DNA of 64,000 nucleotides, from the NCBI GenBank assembly GCA_034440575.1, contig JAOTOL010001634.1, positions 3,345,501 through 3,409,500 on the forward strand. The letters run 5' to 3'. Shown here piece by piece: positions 50,150-62,279 of the stretch (position 1 is the first letter of the stretch; every line of letters starts with the position of its first letter). The notes beneath the pieces are model-generated. The model did no database searches. It was not told the DNA's origin and saw only the letters and a program-made list of their open reading frames with translations. This stretch comes from Imbricaverruca yamaguchii. Its lineage: Eukaryota > Arthropoda > Thecostraca > Neoverrucidae. The position numbers and the translations under genes are program-made.

Positions 50150-50960
50150 GTAGTGGTGAGCTGACTCCTGCAGTTGTGAGCTGACTCCTGCAGTTGTGAG
50201 CTGACCCCTGTAGTGGTGAGCTGACCCCTGTAGTGGTGAACTGACCCCTGTAGTGGTGAGCTGATTGCCGTGATGGTGAGTCAGCTCACCACTAGAGGAG
50301 TCAGTTCACCACTACAAAGTCAGCTCACTACCACGGGCTTAGGCTCACCGCCACAGCGATCCCTCACCACTACAGGGGTCAGCTCACCACTACAGGGGTC
50401 AGTTCACCACTACTGAGGTCAGTTCACTACTACAGGGGTCAGCTCACCACTACAGGGGTCAGTTCACCACTACAGGGGTCAGTTCACCACTACAGGGGTC
50501 AGTTCACCACTACATGAATAAGCTCACCACAACAGGAGTAAGCTCACCACCACATGGGTCAGCTCACCACTACAGGGGTCAGCTCACTACTACAGGGGTC
50601 AGCTCACCACTACAGGGGTCAGCTAACCACTACAGGGGTCAGCTCACCACTACAGGAGTCAGCTCACTACCACGGGCTTAGGCTCACTACCACGGGCTTA
50701 GGCTCACTACCACGGGCTTAGGCTCACTACCACGGGCTTAGGCTCACCACCACGACAGGCGGCTTACAATCATAGGAGTGAGTTCACCACCACGGGAGGA
50801 AGCCCACCACCATTGAGCACAGCTCATCACCACAGACACGGGAGGTAGCTTACCATGGAAGGAGGTGCACTATCACGGGATTTAGCTCACCTTAACTGGA
50901 GGAAGCTCGTCATCAAGGAGGAAGCTCAGCACTACGGGAGAAGATCACCACCGTGTACCA
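50150..50960. repeat. 20-bp minisatellite with an internal orientation switch
   Basis: From 50150 to about 50280 units read TGTAGTGGTGAGCTGACCCC. From about 50283 they read as the reverse complement, CTCACCACTACAGGGGTCAG, later decaying towards 50960. The turn lies at TGGTGAGTCAGCTCACCA (50273-50290). Confidence 0.92.
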
Positions 50961-51084
50961 AGCTAACCTCAGACTTCCACACCGAATAAATCTTGTGATT
51001 GTGGCTTGTTATTTCCTGAATAATTCAACGTTGTCTTGATAGCATCAATGCCAGTCTGCAAAGGACCTCCTAAGTCTTGTCGGT

Positions 51085-51440
51085 GAGTTGCCGCAGATCG
51101 ACTAGGTCAGGGGTATACCCAGCACATGCTTCGGATAAGCCAGGAGCGTGCCCAGGACATGCTTTGGATATGCCATGGACCTACCTCGCATATGCTTCGG
51201 ATAGGTCATTGGCCTACCTCGCATGTGCTTCAGATAAACCAGGAGCATATCCAAGACAAGCTTTGGATGCGCCAGGAGCGTGTACTCAGGACATGCTTCG
51301 TACAGGACAGGGACCTGCTAAGCGCATGCCTCGGATAGGCCATGGGTCTACTCAGCATATGCTTCGTATAGACCAGGAGCGTACCCAAGACACGATTCAC
51401 GCAGGTCTGGAGCGTACCCAGGATGCACTTCGGAAAGGAC
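51085..51440. repeat. Degenerate ~30/60-bp tandem repeat
   Basis: Units carry ATGCTTCGGATAAGCCAGGA and GCGTACCCAGGACATG variants. The frame through it is repeat-driven. Confidence 0.82.
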
Positions 51441-51994
51441 CGCCATGAAGCTTCCAAAAATATTTCTAACGAAGGCCGATGCGATGGAAATATCAGGACA
51501 CGACTTTTGCTATTGTGAAATTATGACTAGCCACGCGCAATCCTATGAGTTAAAATGCCAAGGTTTATAAGAGGGTCACGATCCCTTGCCATCGACACGC
51601 GACATTTTCCAGGTTTAGCCAGTCGTCAGCCGGGGGAAAAGCTACGTCAAGTTGGTGCTCATCCAGCAGGGGCGGATAGAGAGGGCACTGGGAGCATGCG
51701 GTCCCTCCCCCCCCCATAGAAAAGTGGCGTCCCTCTGATCGGAGGGGCGCCCCTTCCGGAAGATTCGAGTGCACCCTCCCCTCCCAGCCCACCAATGGAT
51801 GTTAGCTAACGGTAATCCTCTCAGAGAACAGATGCCTCCAGCCTATTCCTTGAGAGGAAAATGTGCATCCAAAGAAGAAAGGTTCTTCGGTATGCTCGAG
51901 TTACCCCTTCTGTTCAACGAATTTTCAGCCGAAGATGCCCCTGCAGGACTTTTGCAGTAGCAACAGCCGCCACAAGTCATCCGTATCCACTTTC

Positions 51995-52395
51995 CCGGAG
52001 CGTTAGCCGTGTTCCCTAACTGATACCATGCGCCTGTCGCCCGGAGCGTTAGCCGTGTTCCCTAACTGATACCATGCGCCTGTCGCCCGGAGCGTTAGCC
52101 GTGTTCCCTAACTGATACCATGCGCCTGTGCCGGAGCGTTTTTATACCGTGCGCCTGTCGTTCGGAGCGTTAGCCGTGTCCTAACTGATACCATGCGCCT
52201 GTCGCCATGGCGTTAGCGTTCCCTAACTGATACCATGCGCCTGTCGTTCGGAGCGTTAGCCGTGTCGCCTAACTGATACCATGCGCCTGTCGCCCGGAGC
52301 GTTAGCCGTGTTCCCTAACTGATACCATGCGCCTGTCGCCCGGAGCGTTAGCCGTGTCGCCTGATACCATGCGCCTATCGCCCGGAGCGTTAGCT
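51995..52395. repeat. 46-bp minisatellite
   Basis: Nine units with GAGCGTTAGCCGTGTTCCCT and AACTGATACCATGCGCCTGT, several internally shortened. It ends at the island with composite motif copy 7. Confidence 0.92.
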
Positions 52396-52990
52396 GGCGG
52401 TCAGTAAGCCGTCCGTCCAGCAGCAGACCAGTCCGGCCTGAGCGGCCGTGGGAAAACCGAGCAGGTGGCAGCCGAAACAGCCGACTGTGTTCGAGGAGGC
52501 AATTGCGGCGGCGACACTGCTTCGTCTGGCGGCCGCCTGATCAGCTATAAATCGGCCGCGCCACAGATAGGCGAGACAGAGGAGAGGCCGCCCGGCCAGA
52601 CCGCGCCGGCCGCCACCAAACACAATTAGTCGGCGCGCGTAATTGGGCGGCCGGGCGCCGTGATAGGCGTACCGGCCCCGCCGGTTTTTCACCGGCCAAT
52701 GTTTTCGCTGAAGTCGAGCCGGCGCTGCCCACTCGTTTGGCGATGTTTGTTTGGCGGCTCGTAGGCCCGCAGCCACGCTTGTTAGCGCCTGCACGTATGT
52801 CGCTGACCGGCCGACCGTCGACACTTTTGTCGTCAGTCATGATCAATGGGCAGCGGCAATGCTGGGCTGGGCTGCCGCACCTGCAAATTGTACCCAGGAA
52901 GGCCATTTCCAATCAGATTTCATTCACGGCACGTCAGCAAATAGTGGTTTCGCGCCCGCGGAAAATGTTTGCTGAAGCATGCAATGCATC
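52396..52990. other. GC-rich island with composite motif copy 7
   Basis: It contains the inverted composite motif, GCTATAAATCGG near 52545, CAATTAG and GTAATTG. The TATA-like word could mark a promoter, but I find no linked coding exon. Confidence 0.45.
52447..52467 (-). promoter_or_regulatory. Composite motif copy 7, inverted, with perfect Su(H) half
   Basis: CGTGGGAA at 52447-52454, seven bases, CAGGTG at 52462-52467. Read on the minus strand it is CACCTG-N7-TTCCCACG. It lies just after a 46-bp minisatellite, in a GC-rich island with homeodomain-type CAATTAG and GTAATTG words near 52620-52650. Confidence 0.65.
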
Positions 52991-53299
52991 ACTAGTGACA
53001 ATTTGCCTGGTACAATTTGCGAAGTTACGTAAAGTTGGCGCTTATGCAGCAGAGGTGGATGCAGCGGGGGTGGAGGGGGAGGGGGCACTAGGGGCTTGTG
53101 TCCCTCCCCGATGGAAGAGCAGTTCGCATCCGGGAAGATTCGAGCGTACCCTCCCCCACCTCCCACCCCCTCCCTCCAAGAAAAACAACTAATTTTTGGT
53201 CAGCCAAAGGCGCCCATCTCAGAGGAATAAGCGACCTTTTGAGAAGAAAGGTCGCAACTCCATTCCGCTCGAGTGCATTCCTGTATCATCTTCATTATA

Positions 53300-54640
53300 A
53301 CTATATGTACATAGCTTGATATGACCAGCAATGGCGAGTCCAGGCAGATGTAAAATTGAACGCTATAGGCGTTAAAAATTAACATGAAGTGTATCCAAGC
53401 CTTCGCGAATATATTTACTTATATTACCAACAGCAAGAAAAATATGCAATTTTGAAACTCCATTCAGAGGGTATGGAGCGAGGGAGAGTTTCAGCGTGGA
53501 GGAAAACGCATAAAATAAGCTAGTTTTTGCTTCCCAAGCTCCGCCACTGATAACATTATAACCTTCTCATGTTCTAATCAACGTATAAAAGTGCAGATGA
53601 TCGTTCCCCCATACTACCAAAGAGAAGGACGAAAGGTGTCACGGCATTCAGGGTATTCACGGTATTATCTACCACACAAATGATGATAAAGAAAGTAAAT
53701 ATTGAGAAACATCAAAAACGCAAGCCTTCTATCCCATTTTGATGCATAAGATCTACTCGATCATATTCTGGAGATGAAGAAACAATGCCATAGCTTTAAA
53801 AAAATTCGTTTGCCCTCTTGTGTGGGTTATAGGACCGCTAATCCCTCGAAATCTTAGGAACAAAGTGACCACCCGCCGCCGAATGTAGTGCGTCAGCCTC
53901 CGGAACCCCCAGGAAATAAGGTTGGTTGGTGTATTAATGCACCTTGACGGCTGCGCGGGTGGCTGTATAAGTAGAGGGGGAGATTGTATGTGAGTGAGTG
54001 AGTGAGTTTTGCCAGCCTGCCACCGTGTGGTGATATCGGCTGGTTAGATTGTATGTGTCCGCATTTACACTACACTGTAGGCGCATCTTTCACCTTGGGA
54101 GTTTTCTAAAGCCAACCAATGTGCCATTTACATTGGAGTAGTGGTGGTGCTGGAGATGCAAGTTCGAAAGTGCATTCTTAGTGACAGAAAATGTTTTTGG
54201 AGCAATAGTGATATGCTGATTTTGCGTATGTTGTGCTTTAGGTACACAACTACCCATGCCTAACTGCCCGGCATGATGTCTCCAGCCGACTAGAGCAAGT
54301 CATGTGAGTATGCAACACCACAAATATAAAGGTTTCCTTATCCAAGCTGCATTATGCTAGCATTATGCAACCTGCAAGCTGCGTAAAAAGAAAGGTAATT
54401 AAGTGTGGGTAGCGGAATAGCACAGTAGTAATTGGTGCTGGAACGCTTACACTAAAAAAATAACTAATAGAGCTCAGTCACACTTATTCTAGGTTGCATG
54501 CTGGCTCGCCAGAATCCAATACCCTGTGTGGTAGCGGAACAGTTGTTGTACGCACGATACAGTCAATGTCGAGGGATATTCAGAAATGCTACGGTGAGCA
54601 TTCTAAACGGACAGCGATTATGCCTTTTAACACCAAGTGG
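53300..54640. other. Sequence without a supported gene
   Basis: AT-rich. A short (GTGA) run lies at 53990-54010. No coding signal. Confidence 0.4.
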
Positions 54641-54654
54641 AATTAAACATGACA

Positions 54655-54890
54655 ATTCTCCATGTCTATCCAAAATGTCCTTTACACTGACTTGACAGGT
54701 GAACCAGCAATCCCAAATACCTGACAGGTTAACCGGCAACCCCAAGCACCTGACAGGTTAACCAGCAACCCAGAACACCTGACAGGTTAACCGGCAACCC
54801 CAAGCACCTGACAGGTTAACCGGCAACCCAAACACCTGACAGGTTAACCGGCAACCCCAAGCACTTGACAGGCTAACCGGTAACCCCAAA
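54655..54890. repeat. 29-bp minisatellite
   Basis: Seven or so units with CCTGACAGGTTAACCGGCAA and CCCCAAGCA. Confidence 0.92.
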
Positions 54891-54899
54891 CATGGGCAT

Positions 54900-57800
54900 A
54901 GGAGCTGCCTTAAAGGTGTGGGGAATGGGAAGGACGATTTTGGATCGTTCCTTCCAGTTTCAGTCCATCCAGTCCCCCTGACGTTTCCAAATGGAGACTG
55001 CCAGCGATATGGCACAAAAACCAGCAGGTTCAGAGTGACGATATCGCATGGTTTATGCTCGATGGCTTAAGCCCATTGGCGTAGAAATTGGCGGAAACCA
55101 TGGGCGGAAACCATTCACCCACACTTTTTTCCGGTCTTAGTTTCCTGAAAAAAAAATAACACAACAGGGGGTCTCGCACCAACTGCCTGCATAGGGGAAG
55201 TTTGGCAAACCATTTAGAAACGCTAGGGGGCGTCTCGTGACAGCCGGTGGCACCGGGGTAGCTTGGCAACGACTGCACAGATGAGGGTTATGGGATGCTA
55301 TGTTTTGCTTAGATCATTATCCTGGCAAACCAAGCGAGGCTTTGGTCATATCTAATTCTTGTTACGTGGCTAATGGATTGATTGTATGTACAAAAAAAAC
55401 GGACTGGTTTCATGTGCCAGTGGTTATATGTGACGTAGCTGGGACATATGTATCCTGAGATGACAAGAGCAGGATCTATTTACTGTTCTGATATGTTTTT
55501 TCTCGATTGGCTTCATGCAATCGCAGGCATTCTTACAGAGGTCTGTCATCCTCTCTGAAGCGTATGTGGGCGGCCGACTAAGCCTTGTGTTTGCGAGAAA
55601 AAGCCACGTCATTTCTTCTGAAATGTGTTGATTTGTTTCCAAAGCTATCTCCTTTGATCTATGGTATATCGCGGGGAAATGTGTGATCGGTCAGCTGTGC
55701 CAATCCCCTCGATATGGAGATCCAGGTTGGCATCATAAGGCGTATGTATCTCCATAGGGGGCTGTAGCTTACCCTCCCCTCTAAACACCATGATAGCCTC
55801 CATCGGTGAACGACCCCTCCACCAATCAAATACAAACGCCTAGCAATCTTCGTCACAATATTCTCCTCAAAGTACGCACAGCTTGATTATATAAAGAGAA
55901 AGTCTGATGGCGAAAAGTCCGAGCCGGTCAGCCAGCCACACGTCGGTCACGTGGCTGTTCTGTCCTGCAGCGACCTGTGTTCTGCGAGACTGGGCTGTTG
56001 TCGGACGACCTGCGCTCTGCGAGGTTGGGCTGCTGTCAGGGTCGGCTGGTGTCAGCCCGATGGAGGGCGCCAAGCTGAACGACTGCATGCGGCATCAACT
56101 GATCTGAAAGGCCTCAACTGACCTGAAATGCGGTGAGCAAAAAGGCCGTGACATCCCAATCTGAATTCTGATTTAATTACAAATCTTGCTATGGAGGCAT
56201 CAGGCAAATTAAACGATCATACTACTTTATTTGCTATATACACGCAAACCAAGTCAGGAGCTGTGGGCCTACCCGTAGGCAAACAATCGAGCAGGCCGTC
56301 GGTAGCTCAGTGGCTAAGCTGAGAGTCTGGCGTGCTAGAGGTACGGAGTTCGATTCTCCTTAGTGTCCTCCCTTCCTGCCGGGATGAGAGACGGGCGACG
56401 CGACTTGGCCTTCGCTGCAGAGTGCGTTGGAAAGCCACAACAATCAACAGTAAAAAATGGGCCCACTTAATTTAAGGTGTCTCAAATACACACAGAAACT
56501 ATGAGTGTTAAGTGAAAGCGCACGTAGAACCCAAAGCACAATGCATGATGCATTGCAAAATGGGGAAAGGGCATTGTCCTGGGCACGGCAAAGCTTTGAG
56601 TAAAAATATTGGTGAAACCGGTCGAACAATGTTAAAGCCGATGACCTGAAAAAAAAGACATTAGAGTGCTGTTCACAAGATACAATATTAGGCTTCATGG
56701 AGGGCATCGAGCCCTCAAAAATACAGTCTCCCCATAAAGCCTGTCCCCTTCCTCTTTCCGGCATGCCAGACCAACTCCAAGTCGGAATGAAACATTGCGA
56801 CATGTAGCGCATTTGCAACACAAAATATTAAAGTTTCAAAATCATCATGATTGAGCCATGCCGAGTGAGGCAGATGCTCTTGTTGTGGAATACATTCGGG
56901 AGTAGCCTCACTCGGACTTCGCCCTGGCTCGCAATCCATCGCGGACTTAAATAGGTAAATAAGATCGCTACTACTATTCACACAAAACTGAACATGAAAA
57001 GCAAAAGGCACCAAAGTTCCGAATGGCCTGCAATAAAATACCTGACGCGGCATTAAGGCGGGTGCATCACCCAGGCAATAAATCCGATTCTTCCCTATGA
57101 AATGTCTGGCCAATCCGAAGGTATAAAGTCGAGCGAAAAGTTGGGTCGGCGATGCAGCATAGACAATGCACGGGCTGCAGTCAAATACCAGTTATGGAAG
57201 ATCGAATTTGATACGCCTCTGTACACGAATATGGTTCGAATGTGGGCAGTCTTTCGTCAACGAAAGAATGCTTCGGAATGAAAATCAATTGATGACCATG
57301 TCCGTGTCCACGAATCCAGGGATGTACATCAGTCGAAAAAAATGTTTAAATGTGTTCACAAAATTACATCAGCTATAACATAGCGCAACGAGCAACCTCA
57401 TGACAAACCACTGTTTGTCTCTCTGCAAAATTGACTCTCAGCTAAATTGTGCTCGGTAATAAACTAGAGTGGTCTTCAGATTGTTGCGAAACCAATGTCC
57501 TGTCAATTCTGTGCCCGCCGTGCGCTACACTAGATCTGCGAAATGTAGCGGCAGACGTTACTGCCATATGCACCATTGTATTGGACAGTTGGATGTTTCC
57601 CTTTAGCTTCGTAATGTACAAGCCTCGGACAGTTCCCGGAATGCGACTTGACGCCATATCGTTTGATGACTTCACGAGCAAAGCAGTGTATCTTATCTTC
57701 GCATGCAACCTTGACACCGAATTGACTGTGATGGGGCACCGCTCGAATGTTCCCACACATTTATAGCAGGACAGCTTCCATCCCCTGTACATGTGGCAGC

Positions 57801-58090
57801 TTCATTATCTCAGCTAAGTATGCTGCACCCTCCATCGCCACTTGGAGCCACGCCAAAGAGGTCTCAGTGGTCACTTCACCGAGGTGGGTCAACGCGATAA
57901 CGACCCATCTGCGAACGGAAGCTGACCTTACGCTGATTGCAATGCAATCTTTGGCAATTAGGCGGCAATCTTGCTGTCAGCGGCCTGATTCATGAGAGAC
58001 GGCGACGACCGTCGAGAGTCCGGTCTCACGGGTGCCCCAGCCCGCACTGTCTGGCGCAAGATTGTGTGGCCAGCTGCGGTATTTACTCAG
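54900..58090. other. Sequence without a supported gene, one SINE
   Basis: Apart from the SINE at 56295-56438 I see no feature. Frames at 57449-57792 on both strands overlap each other and resemble no family I recognise. Confidence 0.4.
56295..56438 (+). mobile_element. tRNA-derived SINE with a third head type (family D)
   Basis: The head GGTAGCTCAGTGGCTAAGC and AGTTCGATTCTCC are A and B boxes. The body GATGAGAGACGGGCGACGCG matches the central domain of families A and C, and the tail is AAAGCCACA. An imperfect flanking repeat, ACAATCGAGCAG against ACAATCAACAG, suggests a target-site duplication. It is not a functional tRNA gene, because the acceptor stem does not close. Confidence 0.75.
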
Positions 58091-58094
58091 CTGA

Positions 58095-58870
58095 AACACC
58101 GCCCCAGGCAGAGCGGTGCAGCTGGACTGTCGTATGATGTCTGGATGTTGGGTGGTGTAGCTGGACTGTCGTATGATGTCTGGATGTCGGGTGGTGTAGC
58201 TGGACTGGTGCATGATGTCTGGATGTCGGGTGGTGTAGCTGGACTGTCGTATGATGTCTGGATGTCGGGTGGTGTAGCTGGACTGTCGTATGATGTCTGG
58301 ATGTCGGGTGGTGTAGCTGGACTGTCGTATGATGTCTGGATGTCGGGTGGTGTAGCTGGACTGTCGTATGATGTCTGGATGTCGGGTGGTGTAGCTGGAC
58401 TGTCGTATGATGTCTGGATGTCGGGTGGTGTAGCTGGACTGTCGTATGATGTCTGGATGTCGGGTGGTGTAGCTGGACTGGTGCATGATGTCTGGATGTC
58501 GGGTGGTGCAGCTGGACTGTCGTATGATGTCTGGATGTCGGGTGGTGTAGCTGGACTGTTGTATGATGTCTGGATGTCGGGTGGTGTAGCTGGACTGTTG
58601 TATGATGTCTGGATGTCGGGTGGTGTAGCTGGACTGTCGTATGATGTCTGGATGTCGGGTGGTGTAGCTGGACTGGTGCATGATGTCTGGATGTCGGGTG
58701 GTGTAGCTGGACTGTCGTATGATGTCTGGATGTCGGGTGGTGTAGCTGGACTGGTGTATGATGTCTGGATGTCGGGTGGTGTAGCTGGACTGGTGTATGA
58801 TGTCTGGATGTCGGGTGGTGTAGCTGGACTGTATGTTATGATGTCGGGTGGTGTACTGGACTGTGTATGA
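58095..58870. repeat. 39-bp minisatellite, about 19 units
   Basis: Units have GGACTGTCGTATGATGTCTG and GATGTCGGGTGGTGTAGCT with GTGCATG and TTGTATG variants. Thirteen codons per unit keep frames of nearly 300 codons open on both strands; these are artefacts. Confidence 0.95.
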
Positions 58871-58882
58871 TGTCTGGATGTA

Positions 58883-58883
<1 letters not shown>

Positions 58884-58940
<57 letters not shown>
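58884..58940. repeat. (AT)n microsatellite
   Basis: About 28 AT dinucleotides directly after the 39-bp minisatellite. Confidence 0.97.
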
Positions 58941-58945
<5 letters not shown>

Positions 58946-59310
58946 TATCGTGTGTCAAGCAACTCCAAACCAGAGTGTCATTGACACCTGCTTTGGTTGT
59001 AACCTGCAGCTACATCTCTGCATACATATAGGTAAACCTTTATACTATATAGGTGCCTGCAGGTGCATACCACCAGGTAGTTCAGATCAGCGTAGACTTT
59101 TGAGGCTTGCCCCCACCAGCGACATAACGGCTAAGATACTGCGGAGAAAATTGTGCTCCAGGTGGCAAATCCCACAGCGTAATTTCATGCACGGTGTACC
59201 TGGTACATACCTCACGTCCTGATCCCAACAGTAGGCATAGGGTTTGGTTGATGGCCGTGTTCGCAGTTTGGATAGCGTACATCTTTGTATTGACCCTGCA
59301 ACCTCAACGT

Positions 59311-59765
59311 TAAGCGACAGCAGGTTTTCAGTCAAGTGTTGCTGATCAATGGAATAGGCTGTCTGCTGATGCTGACAGCTTATTCCATTGGATGTATTAA
59401 GAAGTATGGTGGACAATTTTTTGCACAGAAAAATATTGTTTTTTAGTTCTAGTTTGTGATGAATGGGATGAGATTTATGCTAAGTAAGTGTGCACAGCAC
59501 AGACCTAAAAGCAGGCATGGATGCAGTTTCAAAATTATTGGTAAGGCAACCATCCACATGTCTTAAGATGGATTAAGGGAATAAGGCTCAATAGCTAGGG
59601 TAGATGGGCATGGCTAGATGTGTGGGATGTTGGTCGATGGTTTCTTTAGGATGTGGTGATAATTAGGGTGAGCCTTTTTTCCAGGCTTATGGTACCTACC
59701 ATTTACAGATTTAACTGGATGGACCCTTGTGGCTCTCATTAAGTATAAACACTTTATGACTTTTT
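59311..59765 (+). mobile_element. Second copy of the same LINE family, 3' end only
   Basis: It begins within the QQVFSQ region and keeps CAATGGAATAGGCTG, ATTGTTTTT, GGACCCTTGTGGC and the ACTTTATGACTTT end, in the order found at 49340-49760. It is more diverged, with inserted bases, and non-coding. Confidence 0.85.
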
Positions 59766-59769
59766 AAAT

Positions 59770-61075
59770 TGACTAACTTCAAAACTTCAATGCAAGTGTA
59801 TATACAGCATAAAGTTTCTACGAACTATTTGGAATGCGTGACCTTGCTTTTTGGAATGTTGCTATCACACCTATTCCTGTCCCAGCGAATACCCCATGTC
59901 TTCCCTAGCATGTTTATCGACGTGAATTTCACTCGCGTCGCATCTTATGACGCGCCAATTGCGTCCTCAAGGTTTGAGGCGTTCGCCATGGTAACATTTG
60001 AGGCATGAAGACGTGCAGCGAACGAACATTGCTGGGCCGTCGGATGGGTTCCATAGTGAACGCATAACTCTCGACCATATGTTCTCCATCTCCCAGAGCT
60101 GATGATAGTTTATGTATGGTAAGCGGCTTGGGTTGCTCAATTGTTTTAAATGTATAACCTCAGTTAATTGGGTAGTTCCTTTTCGTAATGCTACACCGAT
60201 CAATTGGCATGTTGCTGGCACCTGCAGGGCTTCTGATGATTGTACACCGATCAATTAACATATCATGCTGAAATCAAATCAAAGCTGAGAGGCATTGCTT
60301 TCAAATGCGCTGTTTAGCGTTGATCGCCTGGCGTACGTTCAACCGTTAAGATACCAATGCGAAGGCCACTCATGGTGGACCTCCGTGAACCACATTTAGC
60401 TGCCAATCAGCCGTGGTTGAGAGTAGCTCTGTCTATTACGTAAGCTGTGGTCACCCATTTGTTCCAAACTCGTGCGTCACGACCTGCGTCAGCCCTGATA
60501 ACCGGGCACCGACGGTAACTCGCACGTCACCCGTTCTGACACACATTCCCTCCGGACACTGCCGTAGCCCGGAGACTCGCCACCCCTTCATTTCCTTCGC
60601 GTCTTCCAGGTATTAAATTTCTGGCTAGCTCTCGGTCGTCGTGTGACACCTCATCCGCAGCCGTAAGGACCATTTCTGCGGCAAAGTCGGCGGCCGCCTC
60701 GACCCTACGGCAGAAACAAATACGCTCACACATGCCTCTAATTACGGCCAGAAAAGTGAGCCCCTAAAACCTATCGGTGGCTGCACGTGATTCGCCCGAG
60801 GCGTGCCGCACGCTCACCATCTGTGCCGGCGCATTCTTGGTGCCCATTAAAAACAGGGCCGGCCGCTGTTCCCACGGCTCCACCCCACGTGCGGGTCTCG
60901 GCCCTTCCCCGCGTACGTGTAAATAAATACGTGGGTGGGGGAGCGGAGATGAGGAGTGATTCCTCGCCGCCTTTCCCCCCGTTCAGAGGAACCCGAGCCG
61001 ATCCACGAGGCGGCGGGTGCGGCGATTTGTGTTTTTCTGGGTCGGTAGCGTCAAGTGGCAGCTTTGGTCGGGGCA
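59770..61075. other. Sequence without a gene, with a GC-rich patch at 60630-61050
   Basis: The GC-rich patch has CTAATTACG, CACGTG words and one TTCCCACG near 60872, but no CACCTG partner. No coding frame is supported. Confidence 0.4.
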
Positions 61076-61078
61076 GAC

Positions 61079-61079
<1 letters not shown>

Positions 61080-61116
<37 letters not shown>
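61080..61116. repeat. (CT)n microsatellite
   Basis: About 17 CT dinucleotides ending in TTTCTCC. Confidence 0.95.
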
Positions 61117-61119
<3 letters not shown>

Positions 61120-61856
61120 CCCAGCGTCAATATTGGCCCATTTACAGCTTGACGGCTGGACTAAGTGGTGGGGAAAAGGACAGGCTCACACGTTTTTGTT
61201 TTGTTTCTGTCCATGGTGTCGGATTTTCCAAACAGTGTTTGACGAGAGAAAATTGACAGGAGCATATGCGTTATTTTAGAGAGCCACAGTATCGCGGCGA
61301 GGATGTACTCCTTTGACGAATATTTGTTTGCTTTTCTTCAAAAACAAATATAAGCCACCTGTCATGGATCGAGCCGAAGAAGGCCCCTCTGCTGAGTACG
61401 CACACACCACGGCTTGTCCACCGCTTCTTCACCATCACTTAACGTTTTGACTAGCAAACTTGTCCCGATGTCTATCAGCTAACCTGCCCGGCTCATTTTC
61501 TCTTGCATGATCGGTTCGGGAGCACAGAAAACCTCCGGCTGGCATGCCCTGATCACATGCCTGGATCTGGAGAAAGCCTGGGTGCTGGCCAGCCCTGATC
61601 ACAAGCTTGGATCTGGAGGAAGCCTGGGTGCTGGCCGGCCCAGGCTTCCTCATATTATTTTAGCATTCTCCAGTTATTATTTTTAGTATGCTCCAGTTAT
61701 TATTTAACCAAATTATTTTTAGTTCTTATGGTTCCTATCGCAGCTTATCCGCCGGATTTGGAGCCGACTGTATCGGAACATGTTTGTCAATGTGTCTATA
61801 TAGAGGAGATATATGTGTGTAGGTGTGTGCTTAAGTGCATGTGTGCGTGACTGTAT

Positions 61857-62006
<150 letters not shown>

Positions 62007-62098
62007 TGAATATGTGCCAAAACGGTTGGGCCGATTTGACCCACAATTCCATGTTTGATGTTCCGGCTCACCGGACAGCTACTGGTGATGGCTTCGTG

Positions 62099-62234
62099 TC
62101 ACGCCGCTCACGCCGCTCACGCCGCTCACGCCGCTCACGCCGCTCACGCCGCTCACGCCGCTCACGCCGCTCACGCCGCTCACGCCGCTCACGCCGCTCA
62201 CGCCGCTCACGCCGCTCACGCCGCTCACGCCGGT
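62099..62234. repeat. 9-bp minisatellite (CACGCCGCT)
   Basis: Fifteen almost perfect 9-bp units. Frames through it give (RSR)n or (HAA)n strings on either strand and are not genes. Confidence 0.95.
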
Positions 62235-62279
62235 CACGTGCGGGCGCACCACGTACTACCGAGTAAGTTCGTGTGAAAT

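Noticed and set aside
52541..52560. TATA box of an unknown gene (GCTATAAATCGG)
   Set aside because: No start codon, exon or splice signal of a plausible gene follows on either strand; mentioned only within the island entry.
56295..56365. Possible functional tRNA gene at 56.3 kb
   Set aside because: Same reasoning: a tRNA-like head attached to the shared SINE body.
57992..58968. Frames of about 290 codons on both strands
   Set aside because: Produced by the 39-bp minisatellite and the following (AT) run.
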